Part shown: positions 24,597-36,119 of the stretch, in pieces
How the letters are laid out: each line of letters opens with the position of its first letter
Position numbering within the stretch: the first letter of the stretch is position 1
From: Okapia johnstoni
Taxonomy: Eukaryota; Chordata; Mammalia; Artiodactyla; Giraffidae
Assembly (NCBI GenBank): GCA_024291935.2
Contig: CM044309.1
Location: forward strand, 33,318,001 to 33,382,000
Length of the DNA: 64,000 bases
Direction: 5' to 3'
Translations under genes and position numbers: made by a program
The notes under the pieces: model-generated
The model's input: the letters and a program-made list of their open reading frames with translations, nothing else
The model's database searches: none
What the model was told of the DNA's origin: nothing

Positions 24597-24811
24597 ATGC
24601 TGCTAAGTTGCTTCAGTTGTGTCCAACTCTTTATGACCCCATGGACTCTAGCTTGCCAGGCTCCTCTGTCCATGGGATTCTTCAGGCAAGAACACTGGAA
24701 TGGGTTGCCATTTCCTCCTACAGGAGATCTTCCCAACCCACAGATATATCTCTTACATCTCCTGCATTGACAGGTGGTTTCTTTACCACTGGCACCACCT
24801 TGGAAGCCCCC
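24597..24811 (-). mobile_element. Bov-tA SINE
   Basis: Antisense Bov-tA with body (gctaagttgcttcagttgtg, gcaagaacactggaatggg) and reversed tRNA head (ctttaccactggcaccacc). The matching antisense frame (24566-24850) is SINE sequence and not a protein gene. Confidence 0.9.
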
Positions 24812-25305
24812 AGGTACAGTATACTGAAAGTCATCCATTGCTAATTGCATTTTACAAGTTGAAATTTTTCAAAGATTTAAAAATTATAGTGAATTTGAAA
24901 GCATCTTTATCATTCCTCCCACTTCCTTTCATTCTCTGAGATACTCTTCAGTGGGAAAGAAAGAAGTGGAATGAAACCAGTGGAAACCAAGTTTTCTCAT
25001 ATAGGTTCCAGCCTATACACCAGGTTTGCCCATCACTGCTCCAGTACAATAGCCCTCCATCTATTTTGAAGTCCATGGCATGCCTGGGGGATCGTGTTCC
25101 CATGAGTGGTGCCCTTTCACAGGGTGGGTACACGTCACGGCTGCTGCATTAGCAGAGGCTGCCAGCAGGCTGAGGCTGATCCTGGTGCATCAGATATTCA
25201 CCACTCCTCTTTCTCCTGCTGCTTCACGGCATGCCACTGGCTAGAAAAATCTCAGCTCTAACATTTAAAGCTGCAATTTGTCAACTGCAGCATATTAAAG
25301 CTTGG
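24812..25305. other. Single-copy sequence, no feature recognised
   Basis: No repeat, exon or RNA gene was identified. Confidence 0.35.
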
Positions 25306-25601
25306 ATTGGCAAACCATGGCCCGTGGACCAAATCTGGCTCACCACCTGTTTTTGTAGATTGTTAAATGGTTGAGGGTAAAAAAATTTTAAAGAATAATA
25401 CTGCATGACACATGAAAATTTTGTGAAATTCAAATTTCAGTATGCAAAATAAGAATTTATTGGAATGCAGTCCCTTTCATTTGTTATATATTGTCAATGG
25501 CTTCTTTAGTGACATAAGAGCAGATTCAGGTACTTGCAAGAAACTTTACAACCCATGAATCCTAAAATATTTATTATCTAGTCCTTCGTAGAAAAAGTTT
25601 G
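25306..25601 (-). mobile_element. hAT-Charlie-type non-autonomous DNA transposon
   Basis: The text ggcaaaccatggcccgtgg, ttggaatgcagtccctttc, tgtcaatggcttctttagtg and gtagaaaaagtttggtgg corresponds to a widespread mammalian MER1-group element, read here apparently antisense. The family name is uncertain. Its end is immediately followed by a Bov-tA. Confidence 0.6.
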
Positions 25602-25803
25602 GTGGCACTAGTGGTAAGGAACCCACCTGCCAATGCAGGAGATGTAAGAGAGGCAGGTTTGATCCCTGCATCAGGAAGATCTCCTGGAGGAGGAAATGAC
25701 AACGCACTCCAGTATTCTTGTCTAGAAAATTCCATGGACGGGGAACCTGGCGGGCTGCAGTCCGTGGGGATCACAAAGATTTAGACATGAATGAAGCAAC
25801 TTT
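25602..25803 (+). mobile_element. Bov-tA SINE
   Basis: Head ggcactagtggtaaggaacc, B-box-like gtttgatccctgc, and body cactccagtattcttgtcta to gacatgaatgaagcaac. It joins the hAT element directly upstream. Confidence 0.88.
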
Positions 25804-25814
25804 AGGACACACGT

Positions 25815-25940
25815 GTTAAAGAATCACTTGCATCAGACTCACTGGGATGTTTTTGAAACTGTTTTCCTGAGCCCACCTCACACCAAAGGGATCAGAACCT
25901 GGAGATGGGGCCCAAGCTCGTGTAGCTCACACCTAGACAA
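25815..25940 (+). mobile_element. MER5-type (hAT-Charlie) relic
   Basis: The text gaatcacttgcatcagact, atcagaacctggagatgggg and gcccaagctcgtgtagctca follows the MER5 pattern in the same orientation as the copy at 16435. Non-coding. Confidence 0.55.
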
Positions 25941-26124
25941 ACACTAAGACAAAACTAAAGATAATGAGCCAGATACATGGAAGGATGAGAGGCTGCCCTT
26001 CTTTTTCTGCCCATCTTACTCGCTTATCCTATGGGCCATAATTTTTCTACAAACTGCATAAATTGTATCGATCAGTTTCTAAGCACTTCTCAAAATCAGC
26101 TCTCATCCAGACTTGTTTATCTTT

Positions 26125-26582
26125 TAGTAAGAATGTATGTATTCATTTCCTAAGGCTGCCATAACAAATCACGGCAAATTGGTTAAAACGACAGACAGGT
26201 ATTCTCCCACAGTTCTAGAAGCCAGAAATCCCAAATCCAGGAAAGCTGTGTTCTCTCTGGAAGGCCTAGGGGAGGAGTTCCTTCTTTGCCTCTTGCAGTG
26301 TCTGGTAGCTGTTGGCATTCTTTAACTTGAGGCCTCATTACTCCAATCTCTGCCTTCATGGCCACATTGCCTCCTCTTCTTCTCTCTGGCTTTCCCCTCT
26401 TCCTCAAATCTTCCTCTTGTAAGGCTGCTTATTGTCAGATAGAGGGCCCACACAGATAATCCAGGATGATCTCATCTCAAGATCCTCAACTTGATTTTAC
26501 CTACAAAGACATTTTTTCCAAATAAGGTCAGAGATTAGGACATGGATGGACCTCTTGAAATGCCGCCATTCAACCCAGTACA
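26125..26582 (-). mobile_element. MLT1-type (ERVL-MaLR) solo LTR, antisense
   Basis: It begins with the reversed LTR 3' end (cctaaggctgccataacaaa) and proceeds through acagttctagaagccagaa, tactccaatctctgccttca and aaataaggtcagagattagg. It ends near gccattcaacccagtac, the reversed LTR 5' end. No internal viral genes are associated with it. Confidence 0.85.
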
Positions 26583-26700
26583 GGTGCCATCGTCCATTCA
26601 GTTTCTGAGTCTTGAAGATTCCATCGCTCCCTCTCCAGTATTGTTATGATTCCATTCTGTCAACAGAAATTCCTGACACAGAGATTTATGATGGTGTCCT

Positions 26701-26922
26701 GCATGTGTGCCAAGTCACTTCAGTTGTGTCCAACTCTTTGCGACCCTATGGACTGCAGCCTACCAGGTTCCTCTGTCCATTGGGTTCTCCAGGCAAGAAT
26801 ACTGGAGTCGATTGCTGTTCCCTCCTCCAGAGGATCTTCCCAACCCACGGGATTGAACCCATGTCTCTATGTCTCCTGCATTGGCAGGTGGGTCCTTTAC
26901 CATTAATGCCACCTGGTCTTTA
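26701..26922 (-). mobile_element. Bov-tA SINE
   Basis: Antisense: cttcagttgtgtccaactct, gcaagaatactggagtcg, gatcttcccaacccacggg, then the tRNA-derived head reversed (cctttaccattaatgccacc). Open frames across it are SINE-derived. Confidence 0.9.
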
Positions 26923-26984
26923 CAGATTCTGGATACATTTCTGAGCCTGGAATTAGGAGTTTCTGCAGTCATGTTGCCAGTGGT

Positions 26985-27695
26985 GTTTTCTATTTCATCC
27001 TACTCTTATTCCTTATGTGTCCCTTACCTTCCAGCCACACTGTGCTATTTGCTGTCACCATCCCCACTTCTGTCCTCTTCCTGAACTCATCCCCACTGTT
27101 CCTTCCTCCTGGAAGACCAGGCGACTGGCTTTTCCTCCATCATCATCACCACTCTTGCATCACTTAGGACCTAAGCATCTTTCAAAGCCCATTTGAGGTT
27201 CCATTTCCCCTTGAGAGCTTCACCATGTCTTCCCATTGGATACGAGTCTCAGAACCATCTGCACCTTTTATGGTATTTACCTTACCTTACTTCATGTCAT
27301 AATGTCTGTACTTGCATTATCATGGCTTTAGATGTAAACTTCCTCTAGATTAAACTCCTCAGGTCAGGGACTGTGAGAAACAGTATTGCTCAGTGGTTGA
27401 GAACTAGGGCTCTGAGTCAGACTGCCTAGTAGACCTCCAGTCACTTAGTACTATGTATCCTTCAGCAGATTATTTAATGTCTCCTCGCTACAGTTTTTTC
27501 ATTATAAATAGGGACAACAATAATAATAACTCCTTTCTGGGATTTTAAGGATTAAATGAGAAGATACATATAAAGTACCTGGAATACAGTAAGCATGTAA
27601 AATTTAGCTGTCATTATTATCTTATGTCTATTTCCTGATGCCAACACAAGGACTGCCTTAGGTAAGTACTGAATATGTGCTTATAGAATTTAACT
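26985..27695 (+). mobile_element. L2 LINE 3' region with a nested MIR
   Basis: Diverged sense L2 text (ccttccagccacactgtgct, ttccttcctcctggaagacc, ctcaggtcagggactgtga) is interrupted at about 27374 by a MIR and resumes at about 27623, with a terminal portion near 27650-27695. The nesting shows the MIR inserted after the L2. Confidence 0.7.
27374..27622 (+). mobile_element. MIR SINE
   Basis: Matches the MIR layout: agtattgctcagtggttgag, agggctctgagtcagactgc, a degraded core, aaggattaaatgagaagata, and tacctggaatacagtaagc to the 3' end. It splits an L2. Confidence 0.8.
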
Positions 27696-27882
27696 GATCA
27701 AATTCAAACCTGAAAACAGAAACAGTGACCCGAGTTTTTCTGTTTGGACCCCTTCTCTAGGTATGACATATTTTTAGCAAGAACCAATATAATTAAACCA
27801 AATTTCTGTCTTTTGCTGGATATGAGTATTCTTAGAAATTCTGTTACCATGTTTTTGACTCTCTTTCTTTTCATCAATTGGA

Positions 27883-28094
27883 CAGTGAAAGTGAAAATGT
27901 CTCAGTTGTGTCTGACTCCTTGCAACTTCGTGGACTGTAGTCCACCAGGTTCCTCTCTCCATGGGATTCTCCAGACAATAATACTGGAGCGGGTTGCCAT
28001 GTGCTCCTCTAGGAGATCTTCCTGACCCAGGGACTGAACCCAGGTCTCCTACATTGCAGGCAGATTCTTTACCATCTGAGCCCCCAGGGAAGCC
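27883..28094 (-). mobile_element. Bov-tA SINE with TSD
   Basis: Antisense Bov-tA (ctcagttgtgtctgactcct, atgggattctccagacaat, then the reversed head ctttaccatctgagccccca). It is flanked by catcaattgga at 27872-27882 and catcaaatgga at 28095-28105, an 11-bp duplication with one mismatch. Confidence 0.92.
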
Positions 28095-28105
28095 CATCAA
28101 ATGGA

Positions 28106-29364
28106 TAATTAGTGGTTAAACATGATTTTCATTTTTTGGTGAGTTCTATCTTACAACCTAGTTTGTAGCCAAACACCAAATAGCCTGAAGTAACCACAGA
28201 GTAGGGACTTTCATGAAGTCCTTTGATGGGAGCAAGTACCTGGGAAAAGGAAAGGAGCCATGGGCCTATAATACCTGCTAGTCACTGGTAATTTATAGGT
28301 TTCTTTTCAGACTATAGTGATACTCCTAAGGAAGAGTGCCCTTGTAGCACCTCCCACTAAATATGGCCCCAGAAGACGGCACTTCCTTCATGATCTAACA
28401 AGCTCTTCTGTAGGACATGAGTTTCAGGCAGAGGACATTCTTGGTGGCCTCAGGGGGTGCCTAGAGGGCAGACTTCTGAGGCTGGATGAGTTTGGAAGGT
28501 GGCTGGTTTTAAGGCTTTAGCCTAGTTAATGAACATGGTTCTACAGAGGACTGAAGGTGTGTTCTTCAAAATATCAGTTCTGGGTATCTTGATCTGAAGT
28601 AGTAAAGGAATGTGGGCAGAGCTCTGGCTTAAAACCAGATTTTGAACACATTTTGGAGGAGTTGCTATAATTATAGAACTTGGCAATACAGTTGGATTGC
28701 CACGATCAGTCTGCCCCTGTACAGAGACTGCAGTTTGTACAGCAGGGACCTGATTAACCTGACACTGGGTTCTTATGTCAGGCTTTCTGGTCCCACAGAA
28801 TTTTTCTCTTTGGAAGTTCTCTGGGATTTTACTGAGCAATCCTATTGCAGGCCCTTTTAGATATTAATAAACTTCTTCCAGACATGCATAAATTTCACCA
28901 ACAAATGGATTTTCCTTCTTTATGAGTCATTTATTGCAGAATTTAATGTATATATTCCTCATGGAAGCAAAGTCATTAAATTCATTTCTAAGGATAATTT
29001 AAATAAGAAACAAAAACAACAAAGCCACTTTAAACCACAATGTAGCCAAAATGTAATACACTGACAATAAAATGTATCCTTAAAAACATACTACCTGTCC
29101 CTCTTTGCCCACCCTACCTATCCACAGGGAGCATGTTGCCACCTGGCAAGATTCTCATCCTCAGAAACCAGGGCAGAATAGCCAAGTAGATAATTTTCGT
29201 CTTTCTCTGCAACTCTCTTTGTTCTGGGATTTGGGAAGTCTTTTGGCTGAAAACTAAAGCTGTCTAGATTTTAGGGACCCTCAGATAGTAGTTTCCTTTG
29301 CATAGTTTACATCCAGGTCTGACATGTGGGGTTTTTCATTCAATCTGGAAACTCTGTGCCTGAA
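28106..29364. other. Single-copy sequence, no gene recognised
   Basis: A minus-strand frame of 105 codons (28522-28839) and short plus frames occur without domain or splice support. An aataaa lies at 28866-28871, but I see no transcript structure that would use it. Confidence 0.35.
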
Positions 29365-29369
29365 GAATA

Positions 29370-29630
29370 ATTATAATAATGATTTTAGAAATAATCACTA
29401 ATGCACCTATAACACTTACTATATACCAGATATGGTTCCAAACACTTTTCGGATGTTGATTCACTTAGTCTTTACAGCTCTATGAGATTTGTTATCACCA
29501 TTTTCTGGATAGGGAAACCAAAGCACTAGAGAAGAAAGATGCTGAGATCAAACAGATAACAAAATGAGATCCAGGATTCCAACCCAGGCTGTCCATCCCC
29601 AGCCTCTAAACTCCAGATCCTGGCCTCCCC
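29370..29630 (-). mobile_element. MIR SINE, antisense
   Basis: Reverse MIR text: aacacttactatataccaga, gattcacttagtctttacag, tgttatcaccattttctgga and gattccaacccaggctgtcc. It directly precedes a Bov-tA. Confidence 0.75.
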
Positions 29631-29830
29631 TCCCTGATAGCTCAGCTGGTAAAGAATCTGCCTGCCATGCAGGAGACCCCAGTTCAGTTCCTGGGTCAGG
29701 AAGATCCACTGGAGAAGGGAAAGGCTACCCACTCCAATATTCTGGCCTGGAGAATTCCATGGACTCTATAGTCCATTGGGTTGCAAAGAGTCAGGCACAG
29801 CTGAATGACTTGCACTTTCACTTATGACCT
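29631..29830 (+). mobile_element. Bov-tA SINE
   Basis: Head tgatagctcagctggtaaag, body ctggagaagggaaaggctac and ggcctggagaattccatgg, 3' end caggcacagctgaatgactt. Part of the body after ccatggac is deleted. Confidence 0.87.
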
Positions 29831-31639
29831 CCAGGCAATTAGCTGTACCCACGTCCTGCTCCCAGGGATGTTCTACTGCCTCCACTGTATTACCTGCAGC
29901 TGCCACTGGTCTTTGCGTTGCCCTGGCTCTCACTTGAACTTGACTGGTGATGTTGACCCTTCCCCGGAGCTGCTGCTTTTGTCATGGACTTTCCAGAACC
30001 TCAACTTCTCCTACTTGTCCCTCATCCATCTCCACATCTGTTCCCCTCTGCCCAGACTGCACCATGCAGGTGATGATGTGGTGTCCCCAAACCCTGCTGG
30101 TAACCAAAGCTGAGCCAGTTCAATACCATTCATTAAAACAAAGCAAGATAACTCAAAAAGTCAATAAGATGAGCTTTTTTACTTTTGATACTGATAAGGA
30201 AAGAAAAGCAAGCCTAATTAGAGGAATACATAGGGTGAGAATATAAGTGGAGATTTGTGAGGGTCTACAGGCAGGTTCAAAGAACTGAAGTTGTATTAAG
30301 TCTCATTTCACTTTATTTCTTAGTGCAGTCTTCTTGGTACTTGTCCTAGTGAAGTAAGGAGTGATTTTCGTGAGACATGTAGGAATGCGAGTCAGCCTGG
30401 GGAAGCTGAGCGTGGGCGAAGACTCTCATGCCCTGAATAACAGTCTCTTGTGATGACTTTGATGTTCTGTGAGTCTTGGAAAGGGAAAACATGGCTTGTA
30501 CATGGTCTTTCTAAGGGAGAAAAAATGGTGATGGAAGGAAGAGAGGTGAGATGGCTTGTGTGGGATTCTGGAGAAGCAATGTTGATGGATGAATAGGGCT
30601 GGAGTGGAGAAGGGGTGGAAGTAGAGATGGCCATGTTCTGGCAACTGCTAATGTTTGTTTTATAAGCAACTTGACTGCACCCTGGGTTTTGTCTGCAAGT
30701 ACATCCTTCTGATTATAGACACAAAGTAACAGGAAATACTTTCTATTTTCTTGGTTAATGCATTACTTTTATTTTAAAAGTTCTTTGAAAAAGATAATAT
30801 GCTGGATTGGGGCTAAAATAGATGTCTGAGGAGCATCCAAAACTAACCTTTATACAAAAAAAATTCAAAAATGTATTCCATCAGATGAGTTATAAATGAA
30901 AATACTTATATGGTTATTCAGTAATTATAGTTACTGGTTTTCACTAAGCCTGTTTTTGTTAAAAATATTTTTGGAATTCTTTTAGAAGTGTCTTTTTCAG
31001 TGTCTTTAAGAGAAGAATGGTCACTATCATCTTCATATTTAATACTGTTTTAGAACATTTTGGTCACATTAGTAGGATAATATGTATAAATGCTGGGAAG
31101 GAAGACATAAAATTATTACTACATACAGGTACTTTGATCACATACTAGAAAAATTTAAATATTAAGATATTAGTAGAAGTAATTCAAGAGTTTAGTAAAC
31201 TGCCTACAAATAAGACCAATTTAAAAGAAGCAATCACCCTCTAGTTAGAAATGTAACTTTAAAAAATTCTCGAGAAGTTTTTCAATTGTGAAATAGTGTA
31301 ACTGTTACAAAATAATGTTTCTAAGTATATGTTCTATATGAAGAATTTTTTAAAATTTTGAGTTATAAGAGAAGATAACTTAAAGAAATACACACTGTTT
31401 TAAATAATATAAAAATGTCCATTCTTAATAAATTTGTTGTAAGATCCAGTACAATTTTCTCTGGACTACTTAAACAATTTTATTTATACTATTGTAGTAC
31501 TGATCAAAATTCCAACAGGATTTTGGTGGTAGAATTACATGTGAAGAGAGAAACATGAGGCTGAAGCTTAAAATAATTCAAAATGTATTTAAAATAATAC
31601 ACAAGTAAGGAAACTGTCAGAGATATACAAATTTTAAAA
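29831..31639. other. Single-copy sequence, no gene recognised
   Basis: 29831-30113 keeps overlapping frames open in two phases with Cys-rich translations but no recognised family. The remainder is AT-rich. No repeat family was named. Confidence 0.35.
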
Positions 31640-31682
31640 TATTCTGTGAAACAGCTGGCCTGGACCTTTGAAAATGTTGTGC

Positions 31683-31836
31683 TCTGAAAGTGAAAAAGAG
31701 AGGAAAAAACAGGGAGAGATGGAGACAAGGAGTGAGAGAGAGAGAGAGAGAACAAGAAGGTAGCTGAGGAGGGGAAGAAAGAGGGAGGGAGGAGGTGAGA
31801 GGAGGGGCAGAGAATGAGACAAAGAGAAAGAGAAGG
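31683..31836 (+). repeat. Long purine-rich tract with (GA)n core
   Basis: About 150 bp that is over 90 percent A or G on the plus strand, with an uninterrupted (GA)n at 31733-31752. It probably grew from an A/G-rich segment of the host L1M 3' UTR. Confidence 0.9.
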
Positions 31837-31960
31837 CGGTCAGATGACCTGTACTAAAAGAGATCAGAGACATAACATCAACTAAATGTAATGAGTGATT
31901 CTTGGTCAGATCTTTTTTGTTTGTTTTAAGCTATAAAGTTAAATTTATATATATATATAT

Positions 31961-32682
31961 AAAGGTGGCTTAAAACTCAACACTCAAAAAACAGATCGTG
32001 TCATCCGGTCCCATCACTTCATGGCAAATAGATGGGGAAACAATGGAAACAGTGACAGACTTTATTTTCTTGGGCTCCAAAATCACTGCAGATGGTGACT
32101 GCAGCCATGAAATTAAAAGACATTTGCTTCTTGGAAGAAAAGCTATGACAAGCCTAGACAGCATATTAAAAAGCAGAGACATTACTTTGCCAACAAACGT
32201 CTGTCTAGTCAAAGCTATGGCTTTTTCCAGTAGTCATGTATGGATGTGAGAGTTGGACCATAAAGAAAGCTGAGCCCCAAAGAATTGATGCTTTTGAACT
32301 GTGGTGTTGGAGAAGACTCTTCAGTTTCTTGGACTGCAAAGAGATCAAACCAGTCAATCCTAAAGGAAGTCAGTCATGAATATTCATTGGAAGAACTGAT
32401 GCTGAAGCTGAAACTCCAATACTTTGGCCACCTGATTCAAAGAACTGACTTATTAGAAAAGAACCTGATGGGGTCTTTTCTGTTGGGAAAGATTGAGGCA
32501 GGGAAAGATTGAGGGCAGGAAGAGAAGGGAATGACAGAGGATGAGATGATTTGATGGCATCACCAACTCTGTGGACATGTTTGAACAAGCTCTGGGAGTT
32601 GGTGATGGACAGGGAAGCCTGGCGTGCTGCAATCCATGGAGTCACAAAGAGTCGGACATGACTGAGCAACTGAGCTGAACTG
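31961..32682 (+). mobile_element. BovB LINE 3' segment with TSD and an extra TA stretch at its 5' junction
   Basis: Encodes the ORF2 C-terminal region in broken frames (31998-32249 and 32285-32512 stay open) and ends at the BovB 3' tail. A perfect ataaagttaa lies at 31933-31942 and 32683-32692. An 18-bp AT stretch (31943-31960) lies between the left TSD and the first BovB base. A small repeat (gggaaagattgag, twice) occurs near 32488-32515. Confidence 0.93.
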
Positions 32683-32887
32683 ATAAAGTTAATTGTGGGA
32701 GAATTGAGGCAATTTAAACTGGATAATAGTAATGGCTGTGATAATGTATTGTGGTTATAAAGGAGAATGGCTGTGTTCATAAGAGATGTACACTGAAATA
32801 TCTAGAAATGAGATATCATGATGTCTTCAGGTCACTTTCAAAGAGTTCAGAAAAATAAAAAGTTTGCATGTCTGTGCTGTTGTATAC

Positions 32888-33161
32888 TGGAGAAGGCAAT
32901 GGCACCCCACTCCAATACTCTTGCCTGGAAAATCCCATGGACAGAGGAGCCTGGTAGGCTGTAGTCCATGGGGCCACTAAGAGTCGGACACGACTGAGCG
33001 ACTTCACTTTCACTTTTCATTTTCATGCATTGGAGAAGGAAATGGCAACCCACTCCAGTGTTCTTGCCTGGAGAATCCCAGGGACAAGGTAGCCTGGTGG
33101 GCTGCCATCTATGGGGTCGCACAGAGTCGGGCGTGACGGAAACGACTTAGCAGCAGCAGGA
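32888..33161 (+). mobile_element. Bov-A2 SINE (dimeric) with perfect 12-bp TSD
   Basis: Two Bov-A units joined by a linker (ttcactttcacttttcattt), ending gacttagcagcagcagga. It is flanked by identical gctgttgtatac at 32876-32887 and 33162-33173. The clean structure suggests a comparatively young insertion. Confidence 0.96.
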
Positions 33162-33292
33162 GCTGTTGTATACAGATATGTATAGGGAAAATAAAAATGT
33201 TAGTAATTGTTGAATCAGGTGAAGAGTATCTAGGTATTCATTGTAGCCCTCTTTCAGCTTCTTTGTCGATTTTAAATTGGTCAAAATAAAAT

Positions 33293-35265
33293 GTTGTGGG
33301 GGCAGAGAGTAACACACATGAGAAACAATGTTAAGGAAAATTCTAGAAAATTAGTAATGAGGGTTAGTAGCCCTGCCAGATTCAGTATTCACTGAACAAG
33401 CAATCATTGACTTCATGCTATGTTCTATATTCCTGCAGTGGTTAAAACAGTAATGGCACAAGGTTAAATAAGGGTCAGTGAGCTGAAATAGACAGTCAAA
33501 GGACTTGGCATAACTAAAAAATTCTCACATGATAAATCAATAATGAAGGGTAGGATTATTCATGAAATCATAGTGAGATAAATTCTTAGCAATTTTCAAA
33601 AAAATATCAACTTTGCCCATCCGCCCAAAACAAACACTGAGCTAGATTATATTGGATAAAAAGTTTAAAATATACATAAGTTTAAAAAGGAAAAGAAAAG
33701 CAGAATTATAGTGAACGACATTCTAAGCCTAGAATACACTGAACAAATCACAAAGAATCAGAAATTTTAACTCTATAGCAATGAAAACCTTGTCACATTA
33801 AAAATGTGAAAATAATTTGCAGGTTAATATTTTGATTACTATAAGGAATTCATTCAAATTGATTTAAAATAATCCCCAAATCCGTGGAGATGAATGGCAA
33901 AGGTCAACCACAGCTATTTCATAAAAGAAATAAAACTAGTAAACAACTGCTAACTCAGTCATTAAAATTAAGCTATTAGTATTTCAACCTTAAAGTCACT
34001 TTCTTTTATTCGGTAACAGTGACTTGCTGGAGAGGATGCTAAGCTCCTGTTCTCTTATGTTGTTGATGTCATTATAAAACCATACAAGTCCTTTGGGAAA
34101 TAATTTAGTGGTTCCTGTTATGAGTCATAAGAATCATCATACTGTCGATTCAGTAATTCTGTTTCACAGGCTCTAGCTTAAAAAAAGAATCCAAAATAGT
34201 AGGTGGGGTGAAAACTATGTACAAAAACATGTCACTCATTATTTATACAAGCGAAATGTTACAGGTGAATTAACTGTTTAGCAATAATGGACTATTTAAT
34301 GAATTATGATATAATGCCCAAAGGAATATTGTGCACCTATCAAAATAATGATTATGGCAATTGCATGAAAAATATTCCTTTGAAATGTGAAGTTTTAAAA
34401 TGTTGAAAAATTACATGCATAATACAAATGATATATTTAAAGCCAACTTTCTGAGAGGCTCTTTATCATTAAGATAAAAACTACACATCTTACCAAAGTT
34501 TATCCCCTTATAGTATATCTTTTTTTCCTCCATCAAGGAAGAAAAATAATTCAATGAAGTCTCCTATGAAAGGTAGCATTTATCTATGTCTTAGAGCAAA
34601 TTTTCATCACTTGCCATTTCTCTCTAGAATTGTCCAGAAAGATAAGTATTTAAATAACTGTATTTTATTGTTTTACTTGCTATATAATTTTCTCACTTTT
34701 CTACCCTATCATTTTTACCACACCATGGGTAAATCAACAAGCAGACTGAGGGAAGATATTCCCAGAGAATGATATATTTGGGATATTCCACTAACTAAAG
34801 GTTACTATTCCAAAATTTTGCCTACCGTAGATTTGGTCCCATCTGTGTACAGACCTCACAGGTCTACCCATAAAATTGAGTATATCTACTCTATAAACAG
34901 TGAAAAATAACTTGTTGAAAGCAACTTTATAATTGTTTTACCTTCGAGCACTTTCCATGGCCTCTCAGATGCCATTATTACAAATTTAGAAACATAGACT
35001 TAGAGGACAGCCATGCTTTTTATCCTACCGGAGAGAGAAAAGTCGATATTCTAATTTAAAAACTATTCTATGTCATGTAAACAGGGAATGAAACAAAGAT
35101 CACAAAATCCACAATCTTCTCTACACATTAGCAGTAAATTCCTTGCAGTTAATCTAAGTAAGATATTTGATGTTTTATAATTATGGCAAGAATATCAACT
35201 GATTAATTGGGGTTCACTGATTTCTTTTTTTTATCTCTCAGATGACAAGGTAGTTAAAAAATAGC
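33293..35265. other. AT-rich single-copy sequence, no gene recognised
   Basis: Low-complexity AT-rich DNA without a repeat family or exon that I could support. The only notable frame (34554-34772, 72 codons) has no motif. Confidence 0.4.
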
Positions 35266-36070
35266 TAAGTGGGAGGCAAGTTTTCCAGAAGATGGGGTAA
35301 ATATACTTTTCTGTATTTCCTTCCCCTAAGAACAACTAAAAATTCTGGACATTTTATATGAGATAAACATAAAGGTGAAAAATGGAGAGAAGCTAGACTG
35401 GCTAGAGACCTCAGGGTCAGAGGGACAACATGGGGCTGAGCTTTCTGGGTTTTCTTTTTGCCTCATATATCCCAGGCTTGTTGTTGAAGAAACTGGGAAG
35501 CAGGAAATACCAATGGCACGGACAAGAAAAGCTCTAACAGAAAAGCCTGCTGTCTCTTAGTCCAAAGACAGGAAAGGGGCAACCTCAGAAGATAGAAAAT
35601 TTTTAGACAATAACCATTCTACTTCAACCAAATACCACAGAAAAAACTGTGGGCTCAGCCCCATCCACAGCACAGTGGAGGGCCTAGACCTCCACCCTTG
35701 TGAAGCTAAGAGTGGGGTGAAAAAAAAAAAGTTACCCACTGGGGTATTCCAGAAAAGGCCAAGTAGGAAGCCTAGATTTTCATCCCCACCAGGCAGTAAC
35801 GAAGTCCCCTCTGTGGAGACCATGTGGAGAACTGGAAGTCCCCCCACCAACCAGCAGGAGCCCGCCACCTCGGATGTCAACAGACCCAGGTAGGGTGCCT
35901 GGACATCTTCCTCCACTATGTAGCAGTCAGACAGGATGTCCCCACCTCCCTTGCCAGAGGCATGTCAAGGAAAGTCAGTTAAAACAGGAGGCTTAAATGG
36001 CATCCAGAGTCTACATCGCATGCATCGTACACAAATGTCCAGGTTTCAATTGAAAATCAGTCATAATACA
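35266..36070 (+). mobile_element. L1M 5' region (5' UTR-like) fragment
   Basis: The text gcctagattttcatccccac, ccaggcagtaacgaagtccc, gggtgcctggacatcttcc and cttaaatggcatccagagtc follows the 5' region of old L1M elements. This differs from the many 3' L1 pieces in the window. Open frames here (35557-35916 minus, 35675-35893 plus) are L1 noncoding sequence. Confidence 0.6.
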
Positions 36071-36119
36071 GGAAAGACTCTGATGCTGGGAAAGATTGAA
36101 GGCAGGAGGAGAAGAGGAC
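36071..36119 (+). mobile_element. 49-bp internal scrap of BovB
   Basis: ggaaagactctgatgctggg and the following gattgaaggcaggaggag match the interior of the BovB ORF2 3' region (compare 41140-41180). Sequence on both sides is not BovB. It lacks the 3' tail that an ordinary target-primed insertion would carry. Confidence 0.8.

Larger units (their letters stand above)
31640..33292 (+). mobile_element. L1M 3' UTR, sense, interrupted twice
   Basis: Recognised blocks include the ggcctggacctttgaaaat text, aacatcaactaaatgtaatg, ataatgtattgtggttataa, agagatgtacactgaaatat, and the terminal aattggtcaaaataaaatgt near 33285. A BovB (31961-32682) and a Bov-A2 (32888-33161) are inserted, each with a TSD made from the L1M text. 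The purine tract at 31683-31836 lies within it. Confidence 0.75.

Noticed and set aside
28522..28871. Minus frame plus nearby aataaa suggesting a gene end
   Set aside because: The frame and the signal lie on opposite strands, and no splice or domain evidence links them.
35557..35916. 119-codon minus frame and overlapping plus frame
   Set aside because: They fall in an L1M 5' noncoding region and run in opposite directions.
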